A stretch of DNA of 8,847 bases. It comes from DATGSF01 sp035302865 (GTDB lineage Bacteria > Bacteroidota > Bacteroidia > Chitinophagales > Chitinophagaceae). The notes beneath the pieces were generated by a model. It searched no databases. It saw only the letters and a list, made by a program, of their open reading frames with translations, and was not told where the DNA came from. Location of the stretch: positions 1 through 8,847 of the forward strand of contig DATGSF010000057.1 of assembly GCA_035302865.1 (NCBI GenBank), read 5' to 3'. Positions 1-7,542 of the stretch are shown here, piece after piece. A program made the translations under genes and the position numbers. How positions within the stretch are numbered: position 1 is the stretch's first letter; each line of letters begins with the position of its first letter.

Positions 1-2
1 AT

Positions 3-44
3 GAAGCCATCATGGAAATTTTTCAGATGAATAATTCGGGTTAA
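3..44 (+). CDS. Possible 3' end of an upstream gene (partial)
   Basis: Reading frame 3 is open from the left edge and ends with TAA at 42-44, giving the tail EAIMEIFQMNNSG. A plus-strand gene ending here is supported mainly by context: the stop is followed 16 bases later by a good hairpin with a plus-strand T-tract. The fragment is too short to identify, and frame 1 is also open for a few codons, so this is a tentative call. Confidence 0.35.
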   Translation, partial: EAIMEIFQMNNSG

Positions 45-60
45 TTTCCTTTTAAAAAAC

Positions 61-110
61 AAGATAAAACTCTATAAGTTTTCACTTTTTTTATAGAGTT
101 TTATTTTTTT
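61..110. terminator. Bidirectional intrinsic terminator between convergent genes
   Basis: The arm at 64-77 (ATAAAACTCTATAA) pairs perfectly with 91-104 around a 13-base loop, and the stem can extend to 61/107 with one G-U pair. On the plus strand the stem runs into seven T residues (104-110). On the minus strand it is followed by TTG and six T residues (complement of 54-62). It can therefore stop transcription from both sides. The right arm includes the pirin stop codon (101-103) and its last lysine codons, so the hairpin overlaps the coding end. Confidence 0.8.
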
Positions 111-1003
111 AAATTTACATTATCCTTTTTACCAGGATAGGGCACAAATTCAGTTTCATTAGGCACCTTAGGAAATTTTTGGTTTTTCCAATCCTCTACA
201 GCCCTATCAATTGTTTCTCTTTCTGATGCAACAAAATTCCAATGAATATATCTTTTTTGGGGCAAAGCCTTGCCACCAAAAATATAAATAGAAGAATTTG
301 ATTTCAGAGTAAAACTACATAATTCAGCATTTTCATTAATTAAAATCCTTCTATCTTCATAAATATTTCCTTCTACTTCAACTTTACCATCTAAGATATA
401 TAATGCACTTTCTCCATAAAGATGTTTGCCTATATCAATTAATTTATCTTCCTCTGTTTTATTTATAATTTCTATAAAATACAAGGGACTATGTACAGGA
501 ACTCCTGAGGTTTTTGAAAACGCCTCTCCTGCTATCAAAGTGTATTTTACATCATCATCTACCCAGCTTGGTAAATCTTTCTCTTCAATATGATAAAAAG
601 AAGCTTCTTCGAATTCCAGCTCTTTAGGAAGTGCCACCCAAATTTGCATACCATGCAAAGTTTTCTTTTTCATTCTCAAATAATCTGGTGTACGTTCAGA
701 ATGCACTACTCCTTTGCCAGCATTCATCCAATTTACTGCTCCAGGTTTGATTTCAATTTCATTACCTAGACTATCTCTATGCATGATAGAACCCTCAAAA
801 AGATAAGTTAAGGTAGAAAGACCAATATGAGGGTGAGGAGGAACATCAAAATTTTCTTTTTCTGTTAAATTTACCGGTCCCATATGGTCTATAAACACAA
901 ATGGACCTACTGCTCTTTTTTGAACAAAAGGAAGTAAACGACCAACTAAAAAAGAACCTACTTTAGCTGCTCTTTCTTCGATTACTAAGGCTACATTAGA
1001 CAT
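101..1003 (-). CDS. Pirin family protein (bicupin, metal-binding)
   Basis: This 300-residue protein has the full pirin layout of two cupin domains. The N-terminal cupin (about 15-125) holds the metal ligands in the family motif: H57 and H59 in PPHPHIGLST, then H101 and E103 in GKGVVHSERTP. These are the same positions as in human pirin as I recall it. The C-terminal cupin (about 170-270) is followed by the usual family ending, with RYIHWNFVAS and DWKNQKFPKVP. Pirins are cytosolic, bind Fe(II) or similar metals, and some act as quercetin 2,3-dioxygenases; the physiological substrate in bacteria is usually unknown, and nothing here narrows it. The ATG at 1001-1003 is the only good start at the family N-terminus. 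An A-rich stretch and no Shine-Dalgarno precede it, which is normal in this phylum. The gene appears monocistronic, because a terminator separates it from the gene at 1130-3718. Confidence 0.93.
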   Translation of the reverse strand: MSNVALVIEERAAKVGSFLVGRLLPFVQKRAVGPFVFIDHMGPVNLTEKENFDVPPHPHIGLSTLTYLFEGSIMHRDSLGNEIEIKPGAVNWMNAGKGVVHSERTPDYLRMKKKTLHGMQIWVALPKELEFEEASFYHIEEKDLPSWVDDDVKYTLIAGEAFSKTSGVPVHSPLYFIEIINKTEEDKLIDIGKHLYGESALYILDGKVEVEGNIYEDRRILINENAELCSFTLKSNSSIYIFGGKALPQKRYIHWNFVASERETIDRAVEDWKNQKFPKVPNETEFVPYPGKKDNVNLKK

Positions 1004-1069
1004 ATTTTTTTTATTAAATTACTAATTTATTTTGAATTTACTTTTATTATGAATGATATTTTAAAAACA

Positions 1070-1101
1070 ATAAGCAGAGATCAAGTTTAATCTCTGCTTA
1101 T
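1070..1101 (-). terminator. Intrinsic terminator of the secreted PKD-protein gene
   Basis: The arms 1070-1081 (ATAAGCAGAGAT) and 1090-1101 form a perfect 12-bp stem around an 8-base loop. On the minus strand the stem is followed by TTGTTTTT (complement of 1062-1069), a usable U-tract. It lies 28 bases after the stop of the 1130-3718 gene and before the pirin start, so pirin must have its own promoter. I found no convincing TAnnTTTG element for it. Confidence 0.82.
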
Positions 1102-1129
1102 AATTTCATTATTATACTGTTGTAAAATA

Positions 1130-3718
1130 TTAACGTAACAAGGTTACATTTCCTGTATAATCTTCTGTTCTTCCATTCTTATATGTTATAGAGATTTTAT
1201 AAACATATACTCCCATTGGTTGCTCCATGTCATTATACTTTCCATCCCATCCTCTGCCATTTACTTCTTGTGTTTCAAAAACTTTTTGTCCCCAACGGTT
1301 AAAAATCTCCATTTCAAAAGCAACAGCACCTTTAGACAATAAATCTCTAGGTAAGAAGTAATCATTTTCACCATCTCCGTTTGGTGAGAAAGCATTTGGT
1401 ATATTAATATAGCAATCTTTATCAATTTGAACTGATTCACTACCTATACATCCAAAATTATCAATTTCTAAAGTATATAATCCTGGTTGTTTAGCGATAA
1501 TAGATTGTGTTTCTTCTCCTGTTGACCATTTATACTCTGCACCCGGATAAGTATTGTTTAATAGGTTTTTTAATTCAATACCCTCACCATCTAAACATAG
1601 TGTTGTATCTTCCGCTAGTTTAACTAAAGGTATTTCGCTAACAATAATAGTATCTACAAGCTCTTCTACAGGACAAACTAAAGGTTTTGATGTTACTTTA
1701 ATTACTTTTGTACCATTTGATTCGTAACTATGGCTTGCATAGCCGCTTACTGTAGCAGTATCTGTCCAAATAGTACCATCTCCAAAATCCCATGTCAAGT
1801 CAAGAGTTGATGTAGTACCTTCCACATTTAATCGCAACTCTTCTCCTCCACATATTTGATTTTCACTTAAAGACAAACTCAATTCAGGTAAAGAATCAAT
1901 AAATATCATATGAGAATGACTTGATAAGCAACCATAAGGATCAATTCCTGTTAATGTCACTTCATATTCTCCAGGAAAATAAAATATATTAGATGGGTTT
2001 GTACTTGATGAAGTATTTCCATCTCCAAAATCCCAATGAAATCCGCCTATGTTTTCACTTTGATTATCGAATTCAATCCATGCATATTCATTTTCACATA
2101 ATGAATCTTTAGAAGGAACAAAGAAAACTTTGCTTTCTCTTCTAGTATCGACAATTTTACTCAGTGAATCTGTACAACCATTTTCATTAGTCATTATTAA
2201 TTTCACAGTATATTCTCCTTGTTCAGCATAATAATGAGTAGGATGTGTATTTGTATCTGGCACTTGAACTCCTTCTCCGAAATTCCATGCATACGTGCCT
2301 GGTTCACTATTATTTACTATTTGAATACTATCACCACCATCACATAAGTAGTTAATTATTATATCAAAATCAATATCCACGACATCTTCTCTAACAGTTA
2401 CCACTTCAGTAGTATCTGCACAACCAAAAGCATTAGAAACGATTGCATAATATTCTCCTGCTTGACCTACAGTAAAGATATGGGAGTTTCCACCTACTTC
2501 TGTTCCATTTCTATACCATTGATACTCTTGCCCTTGAAAAGGATATTTCAAGATTAAATCCATCGAACCGCCTTTACAGAAATATAAATCAGTTGTATCA
2601 TTTAAAAATTCAGCTATTGGTTGTGGATGTACTGTTAATTCTAATCTATGTACTATATCACAACCATCGGTATTTGCTTCCACTTCTTCTGTAAATACAG
2701 TATGTGAATATACATTTCCTCTCCATTCAAAAGTTTCTCCATAGCAAATTTCTACTACGGTTGTATCATAAACTGTTGCATCTAAAATAATGGTTTTTCC
2801 TGTTAATGTTGCAGCTGTGTCAACCATGCAGGGAATATCTGTTAAACGTGCTTCATAGTAACTAACTCCAGATTGTATTTCAACAGATATAGTTTCTCCC
2901 ATACCAATAGGATTAGGATTTCCTTCTTCATACCACTCCACATTATTAATATCCACATTAGATAACAAAGGAATTGGTTCATATGGTATATCATCTATGA
3001 TATATCCATTATTACCATCTGGTGTAAAACGCTTTCCATCTTCTTGAACGTTCCAAGGAGTATTAATTACATCTCTTCCAGGAACTAAATGTTGCATTCC
3101 ATCAAACCGCAAACCTTGGATTGCTGTACCACCTTGCCAAGTAAGACAAGCAGTGTGATTTTTAATAAACATTTCAATAATACCTCCATTTTCATATAAA
3201 ACTACTTGATTGGTTTCATATTGTGATGGTTGCACACTACTACTACAGCTATAAGGTTTTGTATTACAGAACTCTACAACAAAAACACGATTAGGAGCAT
3301 TTCCAAAAGATTGATAATTAATAGAGCCCGGATTCGCTACACTCATATTAACGTCCTGAAAAGGAAACATTATAGCTCTATTTAATTGTCCATTATTCAC
3401 TGCTGTAGTGTAAACAAAGGAACTTGAAGCATAGGCATGAGCAGGGTTAAAGGAAAGAAAGTTATTTGCAGATATTACCAATTCCTCAAAAGTTTCCCCA
3501 TAAAATGTAAAAGGGAATCCTATATCAATTAAACTACCAAAATAATCATCATCCGTAATATCATCAAATTGTGATGTAAAACTAGCTGTAATTGTCAAGG
3601 AGTCACCAGGACATAAAGCAGTATCTGAAGGCGTTACGCTAATTTGCGCATTACTACTTAAGCTCCAAAACATGGAAATTAATAAAAGGTAAGATAAACG
3701 TGTAAACTTACGTACCAT
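1130..3718 (-). CDS. Secreted multidomain Ig/PKD protein with T9SS-type C-terminal domain
   Basis: This 862-residue protein is exported and probably surface-attached. Residues 1-24 form a Sec signal peptide: a basic start (MVRKFTR), a hydrophobic core, and probable cleavage after SSNA. A short Ig-like start (LCPGDSLTITA, 35-45) is followed by a beta-rich domain (about 50-245, with LIDIGFPFTFYG and APNRVFVVEF), then more Ig-like sequence to about 310. Residues 316-365 form a small module with C325 and C353 (ICYGE, DGCDIVHRLELTV). An Ig-like domain (370-445) precedes three PKD domains (about 447-525, 530-610, 612-695; WNFGEG, WDFGDG, WDFGDG) and another Ig-like unit (700-768). The ending, 770-862, matches the gliding-motility-associated CHU_C family: NIPNAFSPNGDGENDYF, FNRWGQKVFE, GWDGKYND, and MGVYVYKI. 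In that family the domain directs type IX secretion. The role is likely adhesion or a surface structure; no catalytic domain was recognised. It ends just before its own terminator. Confidence 0.9.
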   Translation of the reverse strand: MVRKFTRLSYLLLISMFWSLSSNAQISVTPSDTALCPGDSLTITASFTSQFDDITDDDYFGSLIDIGFPFTFYGETFEELVISANNFLSFNPAHAYASSSFVYTTAVNNGQLNRAIMFPFQDVNMSVANPGSINYQSFGNAPNRVFVVEFCNTKPYSCSSSVQPSQYETNQVVLYENGGIIEMFIKNHTACLTWQGGTAIQGLRFDGMQHLVPGRDVINTPWNVQEDGKRFTPDGNNGYIIDDIPYEPIPLLSNVDINNVEWYEEGNPNPIGMGETISVEIQSGVSYYEARLTDIPCMVDTAATLTGKTIILDATVYDTTVVEICYGETFEWRGNVYSHTVFTEEVEANTDGCDIVHRLELTVHPQPIAEFLNDTTDLYFCKGGSMDLILKYPFQGQEYQWYRNGTEVGGNSHIFTVGQAGEYYAIVSNAFGCADTTEVVTVREDVVDIDFDIIINYLCDGGDSIQIVNNSEPGTYAWNFGEGVQVPDTNTHPTHYYAEQGEYTVKLIMTNENGCTDSLSKIVDTRRESKVFFVPSKDSLCENEYAWIEFDNQSENIGGFHWDFGDGNTSSSTNPSNIFYFPGEYEVTLTGIDPYGCLSSHSHMIFIDSLPELSLSLSENQICGGEELRLNVEGTTSTLDLTWDFGDGTIWTDTATVSGYASHSYESNGTKVIKVTSKPLVCPVEELVDTIIVSEIPLVKLAEDTTLCLDGEGIELKNLLNNTYPGAEYKWSTGEETQSIIAKQPGLYTLEIDNFGCIGSESVQIDKDCYINIPNAFSPNGDGENDYFLPRDLLSKGAVAFEMEIFNRWGQKVFETQEVNGRGWDGKYNDMEQPMGVYVYKISITYKNGRTEDYTGNVTLLR

Positions 3719-3895
3719 TATAATTATTTTAATTATATTGAAATTAATAAAAAACTTGTTTAATTCTTCAATTATTAAGACGAAGAATAAATCTACTTAG
3801 TTGGCTAATATAATTTATAATTTTTTAATTTTGTAGAAATACTTCATTTTTTTTAAAACAATTTAGCATATTGTAAGATATTTTAATGAATTCGA
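3719..3895. other. Divergent intergenic region
   Basis: This very AT-rich spacer separates the minus-strand PKD-protein gene from scpB. It holds the plus-strand scpB promoter listed separately. For the minus-strand gene the best -7 candidate is TAGATTTA (complement of 3788-3795), which misses the final G and has no TTG upstream, so I do not list it as a promoter. No small gene or RNA was seen. Confidence 0.6.
3801..3833 (+). promoter_or_regulatory. Bacteroidota-type promoter for scpB-waaA
   Basis: TTG at 3801-3803 lies 22 bases upstream of TAATTTTG (3826-3833), which fits the phylum's -7 consensus TAnnTTTG exactly; the spacing is at the long end of the known range. Transcription would begin near 3840, leaving a leader of about 55 bases before scpB. 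Confidence 0.6.
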
Positions 3896-4504
3896 ATGGA
3901 AGACACTGACTTACAAATCAAAATAGAAGCTTTAATTTTCGCCTCCGATCAGGCTTTAACTACCAATGATATAGTAGAAGTTTTATTTTCTTTAGATTAT
4001 GAGATTAAAGAAGATCAGTTAAAAGATATTCTCAACCGTATAAAACAAAAATACGATAATGAGAGCTATCCATTTCAAGTGATTTTAAGTGGTGGAGGAT
4101 ATCAATTTGTAAGTAAAAAAGAATTTCATCCTTTGATTTCAAAAATTCAATCTCAAAAATTTAATAAAAAACTTTCTGCTACCGCCCTAGAAACTTTATC
4201 AATAGTAGCTTATCGCCAGCCAGTCACCAAGATTGAAATCGAACAAATTAGAGGAGTCAGTGCAGATTACGCTTTACAAAGACTTTTAGAGCGGAATTTA
4301 ATTTATATTTCTGGCAGAAAAGAAGATGCTATTGGTAAGCCATTACTCTATGAAACCACCAATTTATTCATGGATTATTTAGGAATTAATGATTTAAACG
4401 AATTACCAGAATTAAAGGAGCTACCTATACAATTAGAACGAGAAATTCTAAATGAAGTAGATAATAAGCTAGATCCAGGAATTGATACAAAAGAAAACAC
4501 TTAA
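3896..4504 (+). CDS. scpB: Segregation and condensation protein B (ScpB)
   Basis: ScpB dimers bind the kleisin ScpA, which bridges the SMC heads in the condensin complex that compacts and segregates the chromosome. The protein is 202 residues, a usual length. It shows two winged-helix domains: one from about 5 to 85 beginning with IEALIFAS, and a second from about 90 to 165. The second contains the family's best-conserved stretch, LSATALETLSIVAYRQP (93-109), then KIEIEQIRG and later IGKPLLYETT and FMDYLGI. The acidic tail (about 170-202) is variable in the family. ATG at 3896 is chosen because it begins directly before the conserved N-terminal helix; the ATG at 3886 is out of frame. There is no Shine-Dalgarno. 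waaA follows 16 bases after the stop, so the two are probably co-transcribed. scpA is not in the window. Confidence 0.95.
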   Translation: MEDTDLQIKIEALIFASDQALTTNDIVEVLFSLDYEIKEDQLKDILNRIKQKYDNESYPFQVILSGGGYQFVSKKEFHPLISKIQSQKFNKKLSATALETLSIVAYRQPVTKIEIEQIRGVSADYALQRLLERNLIYISGRKEDAIGKPLLYETTNLFMDYLGINDLNELPELKELPIQLEREILNEVDNKLDPGIDTKENT

Positions 4505-4520
4505 AATTTCCACTTATACC

Positions 4521-5762
4521 ATGCGTGTATTTATTTTTATCTATAAAGTACTTTCAAAATTAACTTATGCTTTATTGCATGGTATAGCAATATTTAATCC
4601 CAAATTAAAAAAAGGAATTAAGGGCAGAAAAGAAACTTTAGACAAAATAAGAGCCTTTAGAAGTAAGAACATAAATAAAGTAATTTGGTTTCATTGTGCA
4701 TCTTTAGGCGAATTTGAACAAGCTATGCCATTAATTGAATGGATAAGAGAAAATAAAAAAAAGCACGCAATAGCAGTAAGTTTTTTCTCTCCCTCAGGTT
4801 ATGAGCCAAATAAAAACAATCCTTTATTAGATATTGCATTCTACTTGCCTTTTGACACAAGTAAAAATCTTACCAAACTTATTAAAATATTAAATCCTGA
4901 AAAAGTATATGTAGTTAAGTATGAATTTTGGTATAATTTTTTAAATAATATTCATCATTTTAAAATTCCATTATATTTAATTTCTGCTTACTTTTTACCT
5001 GAACAAATATTTTTTAAAAAATACGGTTTCTTTCACAGGAAAATGTTGCATTTTTTTAATCATATATTCGTACAAGATAAAGATTCTAAAAAATTACTTG
5101 AAAATATAAAGATTACAAATGTGAGCATCGTGGGAGATACCAGAATTGATCGTGCAATAACAACTAAAAACAATCAGGTAAAGCTATTGCATATTGAACA
5201 ATGGCAAGACCCTAAAAAAAAGACTATTATTGCTGGCAGTACTTGGAAGGAAGATATAAAGTTATTATCAACCACACAATTAAGTTCCACAGACTATCAA
5301 TGGATTATTGCACCTCATAATATAAACAATGAAGAAATCAGCTATATTAAAAAACAATTCAACTCTTGGGAAATATGTTTATGGACAGAAGTTGCACATC
5401 AAAACAGCATTCCACAAAATAAAAATCTAATTATTCTTAACACCATAGGCATTTTAAAATCCATATATCAATATGCAGATATAGTTTGGATAGGTGGAGG
5501 ATTTAACAAAAGTGGCATTCATAACTGCATAGAGGCTGCAGTATTTAATAAAGCGTTATTTTGGGGCCCTAATTATTCAAGATTCAAAGAAGCTAAAGAT
5601 TTAATTCGTTTACAGGGGGCTTATTCTCTTTCAACTAATGTTGCATTTGAAGAAAAAATAAGAAATAGAGCACAAATAAAGAATCAAGAAGAAATAGTAG
5701 GATTGTATATTCATGCACAAAAAGGTGCAACTGCTTCAATAGTAGCATTTACAGAATCTTAA
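4521..5762 (+). CDS. waaA: 3-deoxy-D-manno-octulosonic acid (Kdo) transferase
   Basis: WaaA moves Kdo from CMP-Kdo to lipid IVA on the inner face of the inner membrane, starting the lipopolysaccharide core. From ATG 4521 the protein has 413 residues, typical of the family. The first 25 residues are hydrophobic with basic spacing and form the membrane anchor. The N-terminal GT-B half has WFHCASLGEFEQ (57-68), in which E64 corresponds to the catalytic base known from the Aquifex enzyme, then SFFSPSGYE (87-95) and YEFWYN (134-139). GDTRIDR (205-211) and IIAGSTWKED (236-245) come from the domain junction. The C-terminal half has WIGGGFNKSGIHNCIEAA (323-340), the nucleotide-sugar-binding signature. 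An in-frame TTG at 4482 would add 13 residues and overlap scpB; the ATG is preferred because the anchor begins there. Whether one or more Kdo units are added cannot be told. Confidence 0.94.
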   Translation: MRVFIFIYKVLSKLTYALLHGIAIFNPKLKKGIKGRKETLDKIRAFRSKNINKVIWFHCASLGEFEQAMPLIEWIRENKKKHAIAVSFFSPSGYEPNKNNPLLDIAFYLPFDTSKNLTKLIKILNPEKVYVVKYEFWYNFLNNIHHFKIPLYLISAYFLPEQIFFKKYGFFHRKMLHFFNHIFVQDKDSKKLLENIKITNVSIVGDTRIDRAITTKNNQVKLLHIEQWQDPKKKTIIAGSTWKEDIKLLSTTQLSSTDYQWIIAPHNINNEEISYIKKQFNSWEICLWTEVAHQNSIPQNKNLIILNTIGILKSIYQYADIVWIGGGFNKSGIHNCIEAAVFNKALFWGPNYSRFKEAKDLIRLQGAYSLSTNVAFEEKIRNRAQIKNQEEIVGLYIHAQKGATASIVAFTES

Positions 5763-5838
5763 TTCTTTACAGTAAAAGACTATTGAAATGCCTTCAGAAA
5801 AATGCTATAAATATTAGCAATTCTACTTAATTTTTTAA

Positions 5839-5866
5839 TTTGTTTAAAGACATTTATGTATCTTTG
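5839..5866 (+). promoter_or_regulatory. Bacteroidota-type promoter for the DUF3127 gene
   Basis: TATCTTTG (5859-5866) matches the TAnnTTTG -7 consensus. TTTG at 5839-5842 is the likely -33 element, with 16 bases between them, slightly short. A start near 5872 would give a leader of about 24 bases. This argues that the gene is not only read from scpB-waaA. Confidence 0.55.
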
Positions 5867-5895
5867 GATAAAATAAAATAAAAATAACACATATT

Positions 5896-6339
5896 ATGGC
5901 TTTAGAAGTTATTGGAGAAATGCATATAATTCATGACACCCAACAAATCACAGATACTTTTGCAAAGCGAGAGTTTGTCTTAAAAATGACAGATCACGCT
6001 TCCACAGGTATGACCTACACGAATTTTGCTACTTTTCAAGTAGTAAACAATAATTGTTCTTTATTAGACAATTTTTCAGTAGGCGATGCGGTAAAGGTAA
6101 GTTTTAATTTAAGAGGCAACGCTTGGGAAAAAGATGGTGTTACACGTTATATAACTAATTTAAATGCATGGAGGATTGAAAGAGCTCATGCTACTCAGGA
6201 TCAACAACAGCACACACAAAGTCAGGCTCCAACCCCTCCTCCACCATCCAAAGGAAATCCAACACCATTTGGTTCGGATCCTTTTGGTTCAGAAGATTCG
6301 AATCCTGCTAAAGATAGTGGAGATGATTTACCTTTCTAA
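5896..6339 (+). CDS. DUF3127 OB-fold protein with SSB-like C-terminal tip
   Basis: This 147-residue protein matches the DUF3127 family of Bacteroidota as I know it: MALEVIGEMHIIHDTQQ at the start, then KREFVLKM, LLDNFSVGDAVKVSFNLRG (56-74) and ITNLNAWRIE (86-95). The N-terminal 95 residues form a predicted OB fold like that of single-stranded DNA-binding proteins. The remainder is a low-complexity linker rich in Q, P, G and S (about 98-140), ending in SGDDLPF. That acidic tip with a final proline-phenylalanine is the layout by which SSB recruits replication and repair enzymes. DNA binding is therefore likely, but this is not the classical ssb gene and no experimental role was recognised. The ATG at 5896 gives the family N-terminus. 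The gene has its own promoter and ends 14 bases before a strong terminator. Confidence 0.88.
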   Translation: MALEVIGEMHIIHDTQQITDTFAKREFVLKMTDHASTGMTYTNFATFQVVNNNCSLLDNFSVGDAVKVSFNLRGNAWEKDGVTRYITNLNAWRIERAHATQDQQQHTQSQAPTPPPPSKGNPTPFGSDPFGSEDSNPAKDSGDDLPF

Positions 6340-6353
6340 TAGAATTAGGAAAG

Positions 6354-6399
6354 AAATTAAAAAAAGCATTTAAGAAATCTTAAATGCTTTTTTTAATTT
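6354..6399. terminator. Strong bidirectional terminator between convergent genes
   Basis: The arms 6354-6374 and 6379-6399 form a perfect 21-bp stem with the four-base loop AAAT. The GC core is AAGCATTTAAG/CTTAAATGCTT; the outer A and T runs act as U-tracts on each strand. It sits between the DUF3127 stop (6339) and the ilvE stop (6410), so it serves both genes. Confidence 0.92.
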
Positions 6400-6409
6400 T
6401 AAATGTTAT

Positions 6410-7480
6410 TTAGTTAACTTTAAAAATCCACCCTTTATCATCTTCCTTTCTACCATAACGGATATCATCTAATAAGGTTTTGATTTCTGGTGCAATTTTC
6501 CATGTAGAAACATCAGGTAATTCCATAGTTTCATCTTGGTATGTTAAAGATGCTATATAAGACATTGAAGCTGCTGTACCACTTCCAAAGGCTTCTTGTA
6601 ATTTACCTTCCTTATGTGCTTGTACTAATTCTTCAATAGCTATTGCTCTTTCTTCTACTTTATAACCTTTATCTTTTAATAATTTAATTATAGAATCACG
6701 TGTTATACCAGCTAAAATAGTACCTGAATTTAAATCAGGAGTTAAAGCAACTCCATCCACTATAAAAAACACGTTCATAGTTCCAATTTCTTGAACATAT
6801 TTATGTTCTACAGCATCAGTCCATAAAATTTGATCATATCCTTTTTTCTTTACTTCGTTAGAAGGGTACATGCTAGCACCGTAATTTCCAGCAGCCTTAG
6901 TAAAGCCGATTCCACCTTTCACTGCACGAACAAATTGATCTTGAACAAAGATTTTAACTGGCTTATTGTAATAAGCTCCAGCTCTACTAGTAATAATTGC
7001 AAAACGATAAGTTTCCGATGTTCTTACACCGATAAATTCATCGAGTGCAAACATATAAGGACGAATATACAACGATCCACCCTCACCTTCTGGAACCCAT
7101 TTTTCATCTAAGGCAATAAGTTGTTTTAAACCTTCCAAAAATATTTCTTTTGGTAATTCAGGCATATCCATGCGAACAGCGGAAACATTTAAACGTTTCC
7201 AATTATCTTCTGGTCTAAACACAGCTACAGTACCATCTTTTTGTCTGTACGCTTTAACTCCCTCAAAAATAGATTGTCCATAATGAATAGAAGAAGTTGC
7301 AGGACTTAAGCTAAAGTTTCCATATGGAATAATTTTCACATCACCCCATTTCCCATCTTTATAATCACAAACCAACATATGGTCGGACATTTCACTTCCA
7401 AATTTAATATCTTCAACAGCTAATGGTGAAAATCGTGATTGTTTTACTTTCTCAATATGTATATTTGCCACTTTATTCAT
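6410..7480 (-). CDS. ilvE: Branched-chain amino-acid aminotransferase
   Basis: IlvE exchanges amino groups between glutamate and the 2-oxo acids of leucine, isoleucine and valine, using pyridoxal phosphate (PLP), in the cytosol. The 356-residue protein is of the eukaryote-like BCAT type (longer than the roughly 310-residue E. coli IlvE), common in this phylum. The cofactor lysine is K195 in GIGFTKAAGNYGASM, and E231 in YVQEIGTMNVFF is the residue that contacts the pyridine nitrogen. FHYGQ-type substrate-pocket sequence is seen as IHYGQSIFEGVKAY (65-78), and GITRDSI (258-264) and EAFGSGTAASMS (296-307) bind the phosphate. I chose ATG 7478-7480 rather than the in-frame TTG at 7516. It gives the usual family length, and the TTG lies inside the -7 promoter element, so it would not be transcribed. 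Confidence 0.95.
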   Translation of the reverse strand: MNKVANIHIEKVKQSRFSPLAVEDIKFGSEMSDHMLVCDYKDGKWGDVKIIPYGNFSLSPATSSIHYGQSIFEGVKAYRQKDGTVAVFRPEDNWKRLNVSAVRMDMPELPKEIFLEGLKQLIALDEKWVPEGEGGSLYIRPYMFALDEFIGVRTSETYRFAIITSRAGAYYNKPVKIFVQDQFVRAVKGGIGFTKAAGNYGASMYPSNEVKKKGYDQILWTDAVEHKYVQEIGTMNVFFIVDGVALTPDLNSGTILAGITRDSIIKLLKDKGYKVEERAIAIEELVQAHKEGKLQEAFGSGTAASMSYIASLTYQDETMELPDVSTWKIAPEIKTLLDDIRYGRKEDDKGWIFKVN

Positions 7481-7513
7481 AAAATGTTTATTTAATTTCT
7501 TTGTTACTTTTCG

Positions 7514-7521
7514 CAAAGTTA
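7514..7521 (-). promoter_or_regulatory. -7 promoter element for ilvE
   Basis: On the minus strand TAACTTTG (complement of 7514-7521) matches TAnnTTTG exactly. Transcription would start around 7508, about 27 bases before the ATG at 7480. No TTG was seen at -33, so the promoter may be weak or activator-dependent. Confidence 0.55.
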
Positions 7522-7542
7522 ATAAATTATAATGTATTTTAG

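Noticed and set aside
1130..3718. Idea that the secreted protein is a gliding motor component
   Set aside because: The CHU_C domain is named for gliding but mainly marks type IX secretion; no motor or SprB-type features are seen.
3788..3795. TAGATTTA on the minus strand as promoter of the PKD-protein gene
   Set aside because: It lacks the final G of TAnnTTTG and has no TTG upstream.
4482..4520. TTG start for waaA, overlapping the scpB end
   Set aside because: The ATG at 4521 begins directly before the membrane anchor, gives the usual length and avoids an unneeded overlap.
5789..5818. Nine-codon ATG reading frame between waaA and the DUF3127 gene
   Set aside because: It is too short, has no start signal or family resemblance, and lies in AT-rich spacer.
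5803..5819. Weak hairpin TGCTA/TAGCA after waaA
   Set aside because: Only five base pairs with no clean T-tract right after it; not enough for a terminator call.
6164..6373. 69-residue plus-strand reading frame
   Set aside because: It overlaps the DUF3127 gene in another frame and runs into the terminator; the sequence has no family features.
6830..7111. 93-residue plus-strand reading frame
   Set aside because: It is antisense to ilvE, whose motifs are intact in this stretch; it is an opposite-strand shadow.
7481..7516. TTG start giving ilvE twelve extra residues
   Set aside because: The TTG lies within the -7 promoter element, so it would not be in the transcript; the extra residues are basic and unlike the family.
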